Positions 25,043 to 33,203 of a stretch of DNA of 64,000 nt are shown here, in pieces. The translations under genes and the position numbers were made by a program. Source of the stretch: Devosia pacifica (GTDB lineage: Bacteria; Pseudomonadota; Alphaproteobacteria; Rhizobiales; Devosiaceae); contig NZ_BMZE01000001.1 of NCBI RefSeq assembly GCF_014652635.1, positions 1,002,051-1,066,050 of the forward strand, written 5' to 3'. Under the pieces are notes generated by a model. The model searched no databases, had not been told where the DNA came from, and was given only the letters and a program-made list of their open reading frames with translations. Every line of letters starts with the position of its first letter. Positions within the stretch are counted from its first letter, which is position 1.

Positions 25043-25279
25043 TTAGGCTGGCTTGGTTAATGCCCTGTTAATCCCCTTGGTTGGATCATCCACAAGAGAA
25101 TCCAGCGACTTGCAAGCCAGTGGCGGCATAAGCCAGCCGCAACGTGTACGGTGAGCAGGATCGAACGATTCGTAAGTTATTACGCGTGCGGCAAGTTCAC
25201 GAAGTATTTGCGTAGGATCCGGACCTGATTCCGGCCGCTCCCAAACCAGAGTTGCCAAGGCGGAACCAATGTCACTCAT
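25043..25279 (-). CDS. Possible small hypothetical protein between aroG and ybjN
   Basis: A 78-codon frame runs against its neighbours and fills the gap between aroG and the YbjN gene. The translation (for example LRELAARVITYESFDPAHRTRC, LVDDPTKGINRAL) looks protein-like, but the start codon lies inside the ybjN coding region, no Shine-Dalgarno sequence is present, and third-position GC is lower than in neighbouring genes. It may be a real small gene with a later start or only an open frame. I recognise no family. Confidence 0.25.
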   Translation of the reverse strand: MSDIGSALATLVWERPESGPDPTQILRELAARVITYESFDPAHRTRCGWLMPPLACKSLDSLVDDPTKGINRALTKPA

Positions 25280-25769
25280 CCAGATCGAGCCAGACCGGAC
25301 AGTTCATCCGGTAGACATCATCGAACACATTGCATCCATCAATGACTGGACGTTCGAGCGTCAGGATGCCGACGAAATTTCAATCTCCGTTCGCGGTGGC
25401 TGGAGCGACTATCACGTCTCCTTCAACTGGATGGAGGATCTGGAATCCCTTCACATCGCTTGTGCATTCGATCTGAAAGTACCGGAGGCCCGACGCGCCG
25501 AGGTGCAGCGCCTGATAACTCTGGTCAACGAGCAGCTGTGGATTGGCCATTTCGACAGCTGGAACAAGGAAGGCGTCGTTCTGTTCCGGAACTCCCACCT
25601 CCTCACCGGCGGTGCAGAAGTTTCGCCGCAGCAGTGTGAAGCCCTTCTTCGCTCTGCGACGGATAGCTGCGATCTTTATTACCAGGCGTTCCAGTTCGTC
25701 GTCTGGGCCGGCAAGAGCGCTCAGGAAGCACTTAGCCATGTCATGTTCGAGACCGTGGGCGAAGCATGA
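25269..25769 (+). CDS. YbjN domain-containing protein
   Basis: This 166-residue protein has the YbjN fold signature: an N-terminal HPVDIIEHIASINDWTFERQDADEISISVRGGWSDYHVSFNWMEDLESLHIACAFDLKVPEARRAEVQRLITLVNEQLWIGHFDSW, then LLRSATDSCDLYYQAFQFVVW. YbjN proteins resemble type III secretion chaperones in fold and have a poorly defined role in stress responses and motility. AAGGCGG precedes the start. The stop overlaps the proC start by ATGA, and a YbjN-proC pairing is common in Rhizobiales, so the two are one operon. Confidence 0.9.
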   Translation: MSLIQIEPDRTVHPVDIIEHIASINDWTFERQDADEISISVRGGWSDYHVSFNWMEDLESLHIACAFDLKVPEARRAEVQRLITLVNEQLWIGHFDSWNKEGVVLFRNSHLLTGGAEVSPQQCEALLRSATDSCDLYYQAFQFVVWAGKSAQEALSHVMFETVGEA

Positions 25770-26593
25770 GCAGCACGCTCTCAGGTGTCGGTACGGTTGT
25801 TCTGGTCGGAGCCGGCAAGATGGGCATGGCCATGGCAGGCGGCTGGCTCGAGTCGGGGTTACAGGCTGAGAAGCTCGTCCTCGTTGACCCCACCCCCGGC
25901 GACGCCACACTGGCGTTTGCCAGCAAACACGGACTGCGCATTGCCGAACGCGTCGACATTGAACCGAGTGTACTGGTTCTTGCCGTAAAGCCGCAGATCA
26001 TCCAGTCGGTCTTCGAGCAGGTTAAGCCGGCCATCGGCGAAAAGACTTTAGTGGTTTCGGTTGTGGCGGCCATCTCGATCGAGCGGATGTCTGCCGGCCT
26101 CGGCACAAACCGCATAGTGCGCACCATGCCCAACACCCCTGCGCAGATTGGCAAGGGGGTTACGGGAGCCGTGCCCGGCCCTGCTGCGAATGCGGCCGAT
26201 CGAGACATCGCTGAGGCCCTGCTCATGGCGGCAGGCGATGTGAACTGGTTCAACACCGAAAGCGATCTCGACCTCGTCACTGCTGTCTCGGGGTGCGGCC
26301 CCGCCTATGTCTTTCATCTGGTCGAGGCCATGGCTGCAGCGGGTGAAAGGCTCGGGCTTCCCGAGGACGTTTCGATGCGGCTGGCACGTGGCACTGTCAT
26401 CGGCGCAGCGGCACTGATGGATGCCGACAGAGAGAGCAGCGCCGCTCTGTTGCGCCAGAATGTGACGTCGCCCAATGGTGTCACCGCAGAGGCACTGAAG
26501 GTCTTGATGCGTGATCCCGACGGCCTAACCGATCTGATGTTCGAAACGGCGCAAGCTGCGAAGGCGCGGAGCGAGGAACTTGGGCACGACTAA
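25766..26593 (+). CDS. proC: Pyrroline-5-carboxylate reductase
   Basis: This 275-residue NAD(P)H-dependent enzyme makes proline from 1-pyrroline-5-carboxylate. It has an N-terminal nucleotide-binding fold (VVLVGAGKMGMAMAGGWLESGLQAEKLVLVDPTP), VLAVKPQIIQSVFEQV, RIVRTMPNTPAQIGKGVTGAVPG, the substrate-binding helices DLVTAVSGCGPAYVFHLVEAMAAAGERLGLP, and the signature LLRQNVTSPNGVTAEALKVL. Length and order are typical. It overlaps ybjN by ATGA, and its stop overlaps that of the convergent TPR-like gene within CTAA. Confidence 0.96.
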   Translation: MSSTLSGVGTVVLVGAGKMGMAMAGGWLESGLQAEKLVLVDPTPGDATLAFASKHGLRIAERVDIEPSVLVLAVKPQIIQSVFEQVKPAIGEKTLVVSVVAAISIERMSAGLGTNRIVRTMPNTPAQIGKGVTGAVPGPAANAADRDIAEALLMAAGDVNWFNTESDLDLVTAVSGCGPAYVFHLVEAMAAAGERLGLPEDVSMRLARGTVIGAAALMDADRESSAALLRQNVTSPNGVTAEALKVLMRDPDGLTDLMFETAQAAKARSEELGHD

Positions 26594-27102
26594 GACCGCG
26601 CCTTTCCTGCTGAGAGCAGCTGGCGCCGCACGGCTTCGGCCCAGGTCTTTTCGTCCTCGAGCCCCATTTCGGCAAACATCGCGCGTGCCAAATCAACATC
26701 GACGCGCCCTGCCATGATGTCGATCTGATCTCCAACGAGCCTATATCGCTGCAAATGCGCCAGAGCGAGATTTGTCTTGGTGATCGCCCACTCGCGGGGC
26801 ACCACGCTCCGGGTACGGATTTGCAGGGCGCCCCCGAGACATCGCAATGCCGTCGCCAGAAGCTTCTTTTGTGTCGATTCGTTCGTCTCATGCTGTGACA
26901 GCATGACAAGCGCCGCACCCAGATTGTTCTGAACTTCGGCCCGAAGCAGCGCATCGTCGAGGACGTCCTTCTCCCCCAGCGCTTCCTCATTGGCACCGCA
27001 AAGCTCGACAAGCGCTTCGCGCGTGTCGAGGGAGCCGCGCGCCAGCTCGCTCGCCCGCTGCAAGGCGGTTCGCAGAGGTTGGCGAAGAAACTCCAGAACC
27101 AT
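26590..27102 (-). CDS. TPR-like helical protein downstream of MarR regulator
   Basis: This 170-residue protein has two segments resembling the tetratricopeptide repeats seen in CHAT-linked proteins: DALLRAEVQNNLGAALVMLSQHE and REWAITKTNLALAHLQRYRLVGDQ, separated by a helix LLATALRCLGGALQIRTRSVVP. No signal peptide or enzymatic motif is visible. It begins 3 bp after the stop of the MarR gene on the same strand and is surely co-transcribed. The stop overlaps that of proC. Function is unknown; it may be a partner for the regulator or for its target system. Confidence 0.7.
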   Translation of the reverse strand: MVLEFLRQPLRTALQRASELARGSLDTREALVELCGANEEALGEKDVLDDALLRAEVQNNLGAALVMLSQHETNESTQKKLLATALRCLGGALQIRTRSVVPREWAITKTNLALAHLQRYRLVGDQIDIMAGRVDVDLARAMFAEMGLEDEKTWAEAVRRQLLSAGKARS

Positions 27103-27105
27103 GAT

Positions 27106-27624
27106 CTAGAGGCGTTGTGTGAGGTTCAGATGATCGAGCATCGGACGGTCGCTCGATTCCACCATGTGCACGAAAAACTGCCTAACCTTGTCGGCTGTTT
27201 CAGGCGGAAGTGACGCAATGGCGGCATTAATCCGGCGCGCCTGCGATTCTGACAGTACCGCGAAGAACTCGCGCCCGAGCTGTGTGGCGTACAATAGCCG
27301 CTGGCGTCGATCGGCCGGGCCCGGTCGTTGCTCGATGTAGCCATTGTCGATGAGCTGGCGCAAGACGCGCGCCAGTGACTGCTTGGTGATCTTCAGGATA
27401 TCCAGCAAGTCGGCAACGGTCATGCCTGGCTTCAAGTTCACGAAATACAGCACTCGATGGTGCGCGCGCCCGAACCCCTGCCGTTCCAACAATGCATCGG
27501 CATCGCCCACGAAGTCGCGATACGCAAAAAAGAACAAGCCCATGATATCGAGCGGCATATCCGGATCATGCTGCGAGTCAGAATTTATGTCAGCCTTGTT
27601 GACATTTATTTCGCTAGCTGCCAT
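27106..27624 (-). CDS. MarR family transcriptional regulator
   Basis: This 172-residue protein has a winged helix (AHHRVLYFVNLKPGMTVADLLDILKITKQSLARVLRQLIDNGYIEQRPGPADRRQRLLYATQLGREFF) with the MarR wing signature DRRQR. Flanking helices form the dimer interface. The start at 27624 (MAASEIN) leaves a normal intergenic region; an earlier ATG at 27681 would lie in the presumed ilvE promoter. It diverges from ilvE, an arrangement common in Hyphomicrobiales, and may control ilvE and itself. A spaced inverted repeat ATTGC-N10-GCAAT at 27694-27713 lies in the shared region. Confidence 0.92.
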   Translation of the reverse strand: MAASEINVNKADINSDSQHDPDMPLDIMGLFFFAYRDFVGDADALLERQGFGRAHHRVLYFVNLKPGMTVADLLDILKITKQSLARVLRQLIDNGYIEQRPGPADRRQRLLYATQLGREFFAVLSESQARRINAAIASLPPETADKVRQFFVHMVESSDRPMLDHLNLTQRL

Positions 27625-27761
27625 TGTCCACTCATCAACACCGCTCTTGCGAGTTATCCCAAAGCCGTTCCGGTTTGCCAAGGCCCGGCGGCTATTGCAT
27701 CATCAGCGGCAATGATGTCCGGCGCACCGGACCACGCAACACTTCTGAGTGGGAGAGGACA

Positions 27762-28652
27762 ATGTCAGGCCTGCCGATGGACCAGCGCGAGGGCTGGATC
27801 TGGTTCGATGGCGAAATGGTGCCCTGGAAGGACGCCAAGATTCATGTGTTGACCCACGGTCTGCACTACGCCAGCTGCGTATTTGAAGGTCAACGCGCCT
27901 ATGGCGGCGAAGTCTTCAAGCTGCGAGAGCACACGGACCGCTTGATTGCCTCAGGCAAGACCCTGGATTTCACCATTCCGTGGTCAGCCGACGAGATTGA
28001 CGATGCTTGCCGGCAGGTGCTGTCGAAGAATGATCTGGTCGACGCCTATATGCGTCCGGTGGCATGGCGCGGTTCGGAAGAGCTAAGTGTGCCGGCACGC
28101 AACAACACCGTTCATCTGGCGATCGCCGCCTGGGTGTGGCCGAGCTACTTCTCGGTTGAAGAGAAACTCAAGGGCATTCGTCTTGAATGGTCGAAGTGGC
28201 GCCGCCCGGCTCCCGACACCATCCCGTGCAAGGCAAAGGCGGCAGGTCTCTACATGATCTGCACGCTGTCCAAGGACGCCGCAATGGCAAACGGCTATTC
28301 CGATGCCTTGATGCAGGACTATCGGGGCTATGTCGCTGAAGCGACTGGCGCCAACGTGTTCTTCGTCAAGGGCAAGGAAATCCATACGCCGCAGCCGGAT
28401 TGCTTCCTTGACGGCATTACCCGCCGCACGGTGATCGGGCTTGCGAAGGCTGCCGGCTATACCGTGATTGAACGGCACATCAATCCGGAAGAACTCGGCA
28501 AGTTCGACGAGTGCTTCCTGACTGGCACGGCTGCTGAGGTCACCCCGGTGTCGCTGATCGGCGACTACAAGTTCACGCCGGCCGAGGCATGCCGCACGCT
28601 GATCGATGCCTATGCCAAGGAAGTGCAGCCAAAGCAGGCAGCGGCGGAATAA
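27762..28652 (+). CDS. ilvE: Branched-chain amino-acid aminotransferase
   Basis: This 296-residue PLP enzyme of fold type IV performs the last step of leucine, isoleucine and valine synthesis and their first degradation step. Seen are WIWFDGEMVPWKDAKIHVLTHGLHYASCVFEGQRAY, the PLP-lysine region IPCKAKAAGLYMICTLSKDAAMANGYSDALMQD, the signature YVAEATGANVFFVKG, and FDECFLTGTAAEVTPVSLIG. The start at 27762 follows GAGAGG; the frame is open back to 27624 but runs through the divergent promoter region. A strong terminator follows. Confidence 0.95.
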   Translation: MSGLPMDQREGWIWFDGEMVPWKDAKIHVLTHGLHYASCVFEGQRAYGGEVFKLREHTDRLIASGKTLDFTIPWSADEIDDACRQVLSKNDLVDAYMRPVAWRGSEELSVPARNNTVHLAIAAWVWPSYFSVEEKLKGIRLEWSKWRRPAPDTIPCKAKAAGLYMICTLSKDAAMANGYSDALMQDYRGYVAEATGANVFFVKGKEIHTPQPDCFLDGITRRTVIGLAKAAGYTVIERHINPEELGKFDECFLTGTAAEVTPVSLIGDYKFTPAEACRTLIDAYAKEVQPKQAAAE

Positions 28653-28678
28653 GCGCCAACGGCGTAATACGAGTTCAA

Positions 28679-28702
28679 AAGGCGGTCGCGGGGCCGCCTT
28701 TT
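28679..28702 (+). terminator. Terminator after ilvE
   Basis: AAGGCGG (28679-28685) pairs with CCGCCTT (28694-28700) around an 8-base loop and is followed by TTCT. It sits 27 bp after the ilvE stop, abuts the convergent moaE stop, and may serve both directions because the upstream flank is A-rich. Confidence 0.75.
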
Positions 28703-29155
28703 CTACGTTTGCTCCCAGCGCAAGCGCGCCACCGCGTCAGCCGCTACTGGCTCGACCCACTTAGATCCGTCGGCGGTCTCTTCTTTCTTCCAGAACGGTG
28801 CGTCCGTCTTGAGGTAGTCCATCAGGTACTGCGCTCCATCGAAGGCGGCGCCACGATGTTCGGCAAGGGTCATGACCTGCATGATCGGCTCACCCGGTAG
28901 CAGGCGACCGTGGCGATGGATGATGTGCGCCTCAGCGAGCGCAAACCGATCGACCGCACTTCGGCGAATGGCCTCGATCTCGTTGGTGGCCAGTTCCACA
29001 TAGCACTCGAGAATCAACGCGGTGATGGGCCGTTCGTGTGTGGAGCGCACGACGCCGGTGAACACCACTCCGGCCCCAATGCCGCGTGCGCCGGCAAGAA
29101 ACTCGGAGTAAGCGGCACCTGGATCGAACGACCCGGTTATCACCTCAACGCTCAC
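28703..29155 (-). CDS. moaE: Molybdopterin synthase catalytic subunit MoaE
   Basis: This 150-residue large subunit of molybdopterin synthase adds dithiolene sulfurs to precursor Z (cyclic pyranopterin). Seen are GAGVVFTGVVRSTHERPITALILECYVELA, HRHGRLLPGEPIMQVMTLAEHRGAAFDG, and the catalytic lysine region APFWKKEETADGSKWVEP. It follows moaD by 6 bp, and moaD overlaps pgsA, so pgsA-moaD-moaE form one transcript, as in many rhizobia. No other molybdenum-cofactor genes are in the window. Confidence 0.95.
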   Translation of the reverse strand: MSVEVITGSFDPGAAYSEFLAGARGIGAGVVFTGVVRSTHERPITALILECYVELATNEIEAIRRSAVDRFALAEAHIIHRHGRLLPGEPIMQVMTLAEHRGAAFDGAQYLMDYLKTDAPFWKKEETADGSKWVEPVAADAVARLRWEQT

Positions 29156-29161
29156 GGCGTC

Positions 29162-29413
29162 TCATCCCGCGGTCATAGGTGGCAAGATCGCGACGGAGTC
29201 CGCCCCGGCCAATGGTGTCTGCGGCGGCACAATCCTCGCATCTACGGCGAACTTGAAGATGCTGCGCTTCTCAAGAGCCGCGGCCAATACTTCGTCGCGT
29301 TGTGCAAGCCAATCGACCAGATCGGTAACGGTCTCGACCTCAGCAGGTGGAGCGACCTCGTCCTCTGACCGATCGAGACGCTCTCGCAGCCATGCAAAAT
29401 AGAGAACCTTCAT
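29162..29413 (-). CDS. moaD: Molybdopterin synthase sulfur carrier subunit MoaD
   Basis: This 83-residue ubiquitin-fold protein carries the sulfur as a C-terminal thiocarboxylate for molybdopterin synthase. It has the typical start MKVLYFAWLRERLDRSEDEVAPP and the strand ADSVAILPPMTAG. The family normally ends Gly-Gly; here the last two residues are Ala-Gly. The terminal glycine that is adenylated and thiolated is present, so activity is possible, but the substitution deserves checking. The start overlaps the pgsA stop by ATGA. Confidence 0.9.
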   Translation of the reverse strand: MKVLYFAWLRERLDRSEDEVAPPAEVETVTDLVDWLAQRDEVLAAALEKRSIFKFAVDARIVPPQTPLAGADSVAILPPMTAG

Positions 29414-29973
29414 TCTGGCTGCTCATCCGAGAATGCCGGCATCGCGCTGTTGAAGTACTGAATGCCCGTCCACACGGTGATGATCCCTGCAATCCACAGC
29501 ACAACATCGCTGAGAAGCGTCAGCACCGGAAGCGCCGGCTCCAGCAAGATCAGTGTCACTGCAACCAGCTGCAGCGTCGTTTTCCATTTGGCGAGCTTTG
29601 AGACGTGAAGCACAACCTGCGAATTGCCGAGATACTCGCGCAGGCCCGAAATGAAGAATTCGCGAAACATGATCGCAAGGACCGGCACCAGATCCAGCGC
29701 CGACAGGCTCCCATCCCACGCCAATGCAACGAGCAAGAGCCCGACGAGCAACTTGTCAGCGATCGGGTCGAGCATGCGACCAAACGCCGACACCTCGTTG
29801 CGGCTCCTTGCAAGGTAGCCGTCCACCCAGTCGCTGCCCGCGGCGATGGCGAATAATACCGCCGAAGCTACACGCAATGCCCCATCGTCTGCTGACATCA
29901 GCAATATGATCACCGGGATCGTGGCGATGCGAGCGATCGTGATAATATTGGGCAGATTGAGGATGCTGGACAT
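29410..29973 (-). CDS. pgsA: CDP-diacylglycerol-glycerol-3-phosphate 3-phosphatidyltransferase
   Basis: This 187-residue membrane enzyme makes phosphatidylglycerol phosphate. The CDP-alcohol phosphatidyltransferase motif is complete: SDWVDGYLARSRNEVSAFGRMLDPIADK contains DG-x2-AR-x8-G-x3-D-x3-D. Several membrane helices follow (LLVGLLLVALAW, LVAVTLILLEP). The start at 29973 (MSSILNLPN) fits the family; an ATG six codons upstream is less typical. It is the first gene of the pgsA-moaD-moaE transcript. Confidence 0.94.
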   Translation of the reverse strand: MSSILNLPNIITIARIATIPVIILLMSADDGALRVASAVLFAIAAGSDWVDGYLARSRNEVSAFGRMLDPIADKLLVGLLLVALAWDGSLSALDLVPVLAIMFREFFISGLREYLGNSQVVLHVSKLAKWKTTLQLVAVTLILLEPALPVLTLLSDVVLWIAGIITVWTGIQYFNSAMPAFSDEQPE

Positions 29974-30064
29974 GGACGGAGACAATAGCATGCCGGGTCC
30001 GAGGTCAAGCTACGGCAGATCACGGTTGGAGCTCGTGCCGCTTACGTGCTGGCAGGTCTCCAGC

Positions 30065-30310
30065 CTAGTCAGCCTTGCCCTTCAGCTTTGCCAGTTCGTC
30101 CTTCAACTGGTCAATTTCTTCGCTCTGCACCTGAACGAGCTCGCGCAGGGCATCGAAATCCTCGCGCTTGACCAGATCCATATCGGCGATAATGCGGTTG
30201 GCTTGCGCGCGCATGACTGTTTCCGCTTCCCGGCGGACCCCGTCCGCAACGCCGGCCGCCTCGTTCATCAGGCGTCCGAGATCGTCGAAAATCCTGTTGT
30301 TCTGATTCAT
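30065..30310 (-). CDS. ubiK: Accessory factor UbiK family protein
   Basis: This 81-residue protein matches the UbiK/YqiC (BMFP) family: MNQNNRIFDDLGRLMNEAAGVADGVRREAETVMRAQ followed by a C-terminal coiled coil VQVQSEEIDQLKDELAKLKGK. UbiK helps ubiquinone synthesis, in E. coli through UbiJ; in alphaproteobacteria, a related protein binds lipids. The start at 30310 was chosen because the frame extended upstream (TTG at 30412) crosses the divergent lgt promoter. A Lys/Asp-rich tail ends the protein. Confidence 0.85.
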   Translation of the reverse strand: MNQNNRIFDDLGRLMNEAAGVADGVRREAETVMRAQANRIIADMDLVKREDFDALRELVQVQSEEIDQLKDELAKLKGKAD

Positions 30311-30417
30311 GGCCGTATTCCTGAAGCTGGTGTGGTCAGTTCGCCTATAGCGCCTTTTTAGGGGTTTGTGGGCGGCTTGACCAGAGCGGGTGAAATGGCA
30401 ATGGTCCGCCAACCCTT

Positions 30418-31251
30418 ATGGAGCGACATCGCGTGCCCTTTCCCGAGATCGATCCCGTCGCCTTTTCGTTCGGCCCGTTCACAGTGCATTGGTATGCGCT
30501 GGCCTATCTGGCTGGGGTCGGTCTGGGCGCTGCATACGGCTACGCGCTGCTCGCAAGACGATCCCTTTGGGCACGTAATGCGCCGCCATTCCCGGCCCCC
30601 GATATCTGGGACTTCGCCTCCTGGGCCGTGCTGGGCATCGTCGTCGGAGGCCGTCTTGGCTACGTACTTTTCTACAACCTGCCCTATTACGTCTCGAACC
30701 CAGCGGAGATATTCGCCGTCTGGGATGGAGGCATGGCGTATCACGGAGGCATGCTGGGGCTTGTTGTCGCGGCATTGCTGTTCACGCGAAAACGTGAGGG
30801 CAATTTGTGGTCGGCAGTCGACCTTTTGGCCTGCGTCGCCACCATCGGGATCTTTCTTGGGCGCCTCGCGAATTTCGTCAACGCCGAACTCTACGGCGCC
30901 CCGACCGATGTGCCTTGGGGGGTCGTATTTCCAACAGACCCGTTCCAGGTTGCGCGCCATCCAAGCCAACTTTACGAAGCCGTGCTCGAAGGTTTGCTGT
31001 TGTTCGTCATTATTCGCATTGCAACGCACGTCTTCCACGGTCTGCGCAGACCTGGCCTCGTCACCGGGATATTCGGCATCGGCTACGGCCTGTCGCGGAT
31101 TGCGGTGGAGTTCGTTCGTCTGCCGGACGCCCAGATTGGCTACATCTACGGCGGCTGGCTGACGATGGGCCAAGTTCTCAGCCTGCCAATGGTGCTCATC
31201 GGCATCGGCTTCGTCGTCTATTCTTCCCGGAGGTCCAATGTCAGAGCCTGA
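30418..31251 (+). CDS. lgt: Prolipoprotein diacylglyceryl transferase
   Basis: This 277-residue inner-membrane enzyme transfers diacylglycerol from phosphatidylglycerol to the lipobox cysteine. Seen are FSFGPFTVHWYALAYLAG, VGGRLGYVLFYNLPYY, YHGGMLGLVVAALLFTRK (HGG motif), the Lgt signature LGRLANFVNAELYGAPTDVPWGVVFP, RHPSQLYEAVLEG and RIAVEFVRLPDAQIGY. Seven membrane helices are expected. The start may be the GTG at 30433, which has GGAG 9 bases upstream, rather than the ATG at 30418. The stop overlaps the midA start by 14 bp. Confidence 0.96.
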   Translation: MERHRVPFPEIDPVAFSFGPFTVHWYALAYLAGVGLGAAYGYALLARRSLWARNAPPFPAPDIWDFASWAVLGIVVGGRLGYVLFYNLPYYVSNPAEIFAVWDGGMAYHGGMLGLVVAALLFTRKREGNLWSAVDLLACVATIGIFLGRLANFVNAELYGAPTDVPWGVVFPTDPFQVARHPSQLYEAVLEGLLLFVIIRIATHVFHGLRRPGLVTGIFGIGYGLSRIAVEFVRLPDAQIGYIYGGWLTMGQVLSLPMVLIGIGFVVYSSRRSNVRA

Positions 31252-32323
31252 ATCCCGAGAACTTTCGGACCTCATCGAGATGCAGATCCGCTCTCAGGGG
31301 CCGATGTCAATCGCCAGCTATATGGGCCTTTGCCTGACGCATCCCAAGCAAGGCTATTACCGCCGCGCTGACCCACTTGGGGCTGCTGGAGACTTCGTCA
31401 CCGCACCGGAAATCAGCCAGATGTTCGGTGAACTGGTCGGCTTCTTTCTTGTTAATCTGTGGCAACAGATGCAAGAGCCAAACCCCTTCAATCTGCTCGA
31501 ACTCGGCCCAGGACGCGGCACTCTGATGAGCGACATCATGCGCGTCGCCTGCCGCGCCGAAGGTTTCCGAGAAGCCGTGCGCATCAATCTGCTCGAAACC
31601 AACCCTGCACTGATCGAGCAGCAACGCCTGCAACTGAGCGAGTACCAGCCAAAATGGGTGGACGAGTTCGATGAACTGGAAGATGGGCCGCTACTGGTTG
31701 TTGCCAACGAGTTCTTTGACGCACTGCCGATCCGCCAGTTCGTGCGCGATGCGGATGGCTGGCGCGAGCGGTTGGTCGGGCTGATCGATGACAGGCTGGG
31801 CTTCGGGCTTGGGCCAACCGCGATACCGCCCACGGCAATGCCGGAAGCTGTGCAGAATGCGGAACCGGGCGAGGTGTTTGAGGTCGGCATCACCGCCGGA
31901 GAGGTGATGGGCCGCCTCGCGGTGCAGGTCGCACGACGCGGTGGCGCCATCCTCGCCATAGATTATGGCTACCCCGAAACCGGCGTGGGCGAGACCCTCC
32001 AGGCCGTGCGCCAGCATCGCTACGCTGATCCACTTGAGGCCCCGGGAGAAACTGACCTTTCGGCCCATGTCGACTTCAACGCGCTCAAGGCCGTTACCAG
32101 TCGCACCGGCCTCGAGGTTCATCCGCTGCTGGACCAGGGAACCTTCCTCTGGCGGATGGGGATTGGCGAACGCGCGGCTGCTCTCGTGAAAGCCAATCCT
32201 GATCATGCCGACGCGATTACCGTCGCGAGAGACAGGTTGATCGGTGAGAAAGGCATGGGCACGCTCTTCAAGGCATTTTGCGCGGCGAGCCCCGGCCTGA
32301 AACCGCACGGGTTCGTGGAGTGA
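31238..32323 (+). CDS. MidA/NDUFAF7-type SAM-dependent methyltransferase
   Basis: This 361-residue protein is the bacterial relative of MidA (NDUFAF7), an arginine methyltransferase needed for respiratory complex I assembly in mitochondria. Motifs are RRADPLGAAGDFVTAPEISQMFGELVGFFL, the SAM-binding NLLELGPGRGTLMSDIMR, LLETNPALIEQQ, VVANEFFDALPIRQFV and AILAIDYGYPE. The C-terminal half contains LSAHVDFNALKAV. It overlaps lgt by 14 bp and pgeF by GTGA, so lgt-midA-pgeF is one operon, an order seen widely in Alphaproteobacteria. The bacterial substrate is not established. Confidence 0.92.
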   Translation: MSEPESRELSDLIEMQIRSQGPMSIASYMGLCLTHPKQGYYRRADPLGAAGDFVTAPEISQMFGELVGFFLVNLWQQMQEPNPFNLLELGPGRGTLMSDIMRVACRAEGFREAVRINLLETNPALIEQQRLQLSEYQPKWVDEFDELEDGPLLVVANEFFDALPIRQFVRDADGWRERLVGLIDDRLGFGLGPTAIPPTAMPEAVQNAEPGEVFEVGITAGEVMGRLAVQVARRGGAILAIDYGYPETGVGETLQAVRQHRYADPLEAPGETDLSAHVDFNALKAVTSRTGLEVHPLLDQGTFLWRMGIGERAAALVKANPDHADAITVARDRLIGEKGMGTLFKAFCAASPGLKPHGFVE

Positions 32324-33084
32324 TTCCTTACGAGCAAAGCGCACTACTGAACGTGCCCGCCCTGCGGCACGGTTTTTTTGGTCGTCGCGGCGGCGTCTCT
32401 GCGGCTCCCTACGCTTCGCTGAACGCAGGTGCCAGCACCCAAGACTCGCCTGAGGATGTAACAACGAACCGGGCGAGAATCGCTGCAGAACTCGGCTTTC
32501 CCTCTGACAGTCTTGTTGTTCTCCGCCAGATCCACTCCGCCCGCGTGGAGGTTCTCGAAGCTGTTCCGTCAGGCACGATAGAAGCCGACGGCATGGTGAC
32601 GACCACCGTTGGTCTGGCACTTGGGATACTGACTGCCGACTGCACACCGATACTGCTGGCCGATCCCGCTTATGGCGTCATTGGCGCCGCTCACGCCGGC
32701 TGGCGCGGGGCCCGTGATGGTGTGCTCGAGGCGGTCATCGATGAAATGCTGGCACGCGGCGCGCGACACGAAACGATCGTGGCAGCGATCGGCCCTACAA
32801 TTTCGGCAGAGAATTATGAGGTGGGTGCCGAATTCATGGCTCAGTTTCTTGCGACCAGACCCGAAGCGGAACCGTATTTCACCAGGAACAATGGCGCACG
32901 TGAGCACTTCGACCTGCCGGGCTATGTGGGTTCACGGCTGCGCGCATCCGGCGTCAGTAAAATCGAACGGGTGGGCGGCTGCACCTATGCAAGCCCGGAA
33001 ACCTACTATTCGCATCGATACGCGACGCATCACCAGACGACGACCGGACGCCAGTTGGCGGTGATCGCTCGTCACAGGATATAG
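32320..33084 (+). CDS. pgeF: Peptidoglycan editing factor PgeF (laccase-domain protein)
   Basis: This 254-residue protein belongs to the YfiH/Cu-oxidase_4 family. Signature motifs are HGFFGRRGGVSAAPYASLNAG, LRQIHSARVEVLE, ADGMVTTTVGLALGILTADCTPILLADP, the metal-site AHAGWRGARDGVLEAVIDEM and AAIGPTISAENYEVG. PgeF removes misincorporated L-Ser from UDP-MurNAc in peptidoglycan synthesis. The start GTG at 32320 overlaps the midA TGA; an upstream TTG at 32278 is possible but adds residues that do not match the family. It is the last gene of the lgt operon. Confidence 0.93.
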   Translation: MIPYEQSALLNVPALRHGFFGRRGGVSAAPYASLNAGASTQDSPEDVTTNRARIAAELGFPSDSLVVLRQIHSARVEVLEAVPSGTIEADGMVTTTVGLALGILTADCTPILLADPAYGVIGAAHAGWRGARDGVLEAVIDEMLARGARHETIVAAIGPTISAENYEVGAEFMAQFLATRPEAEPYFTRNNGAREHFDLPGYVGSRLRASGVSKIERVGGCTYASPETYYSHRYATHHQTTTGRQLAVIARHRI

Positions 33085-33203
33085 ATTCATTCACCCAGGC
33101 GTCATCTGCTGCATTGCGCTGCTCGTTTCAGGCCGCTAAACGTGCCCCCGAAACTGGGGTGCGCCCACGGGTTTGCGGCGCATGTTGAAAACAGGATCGT
33201 GCG

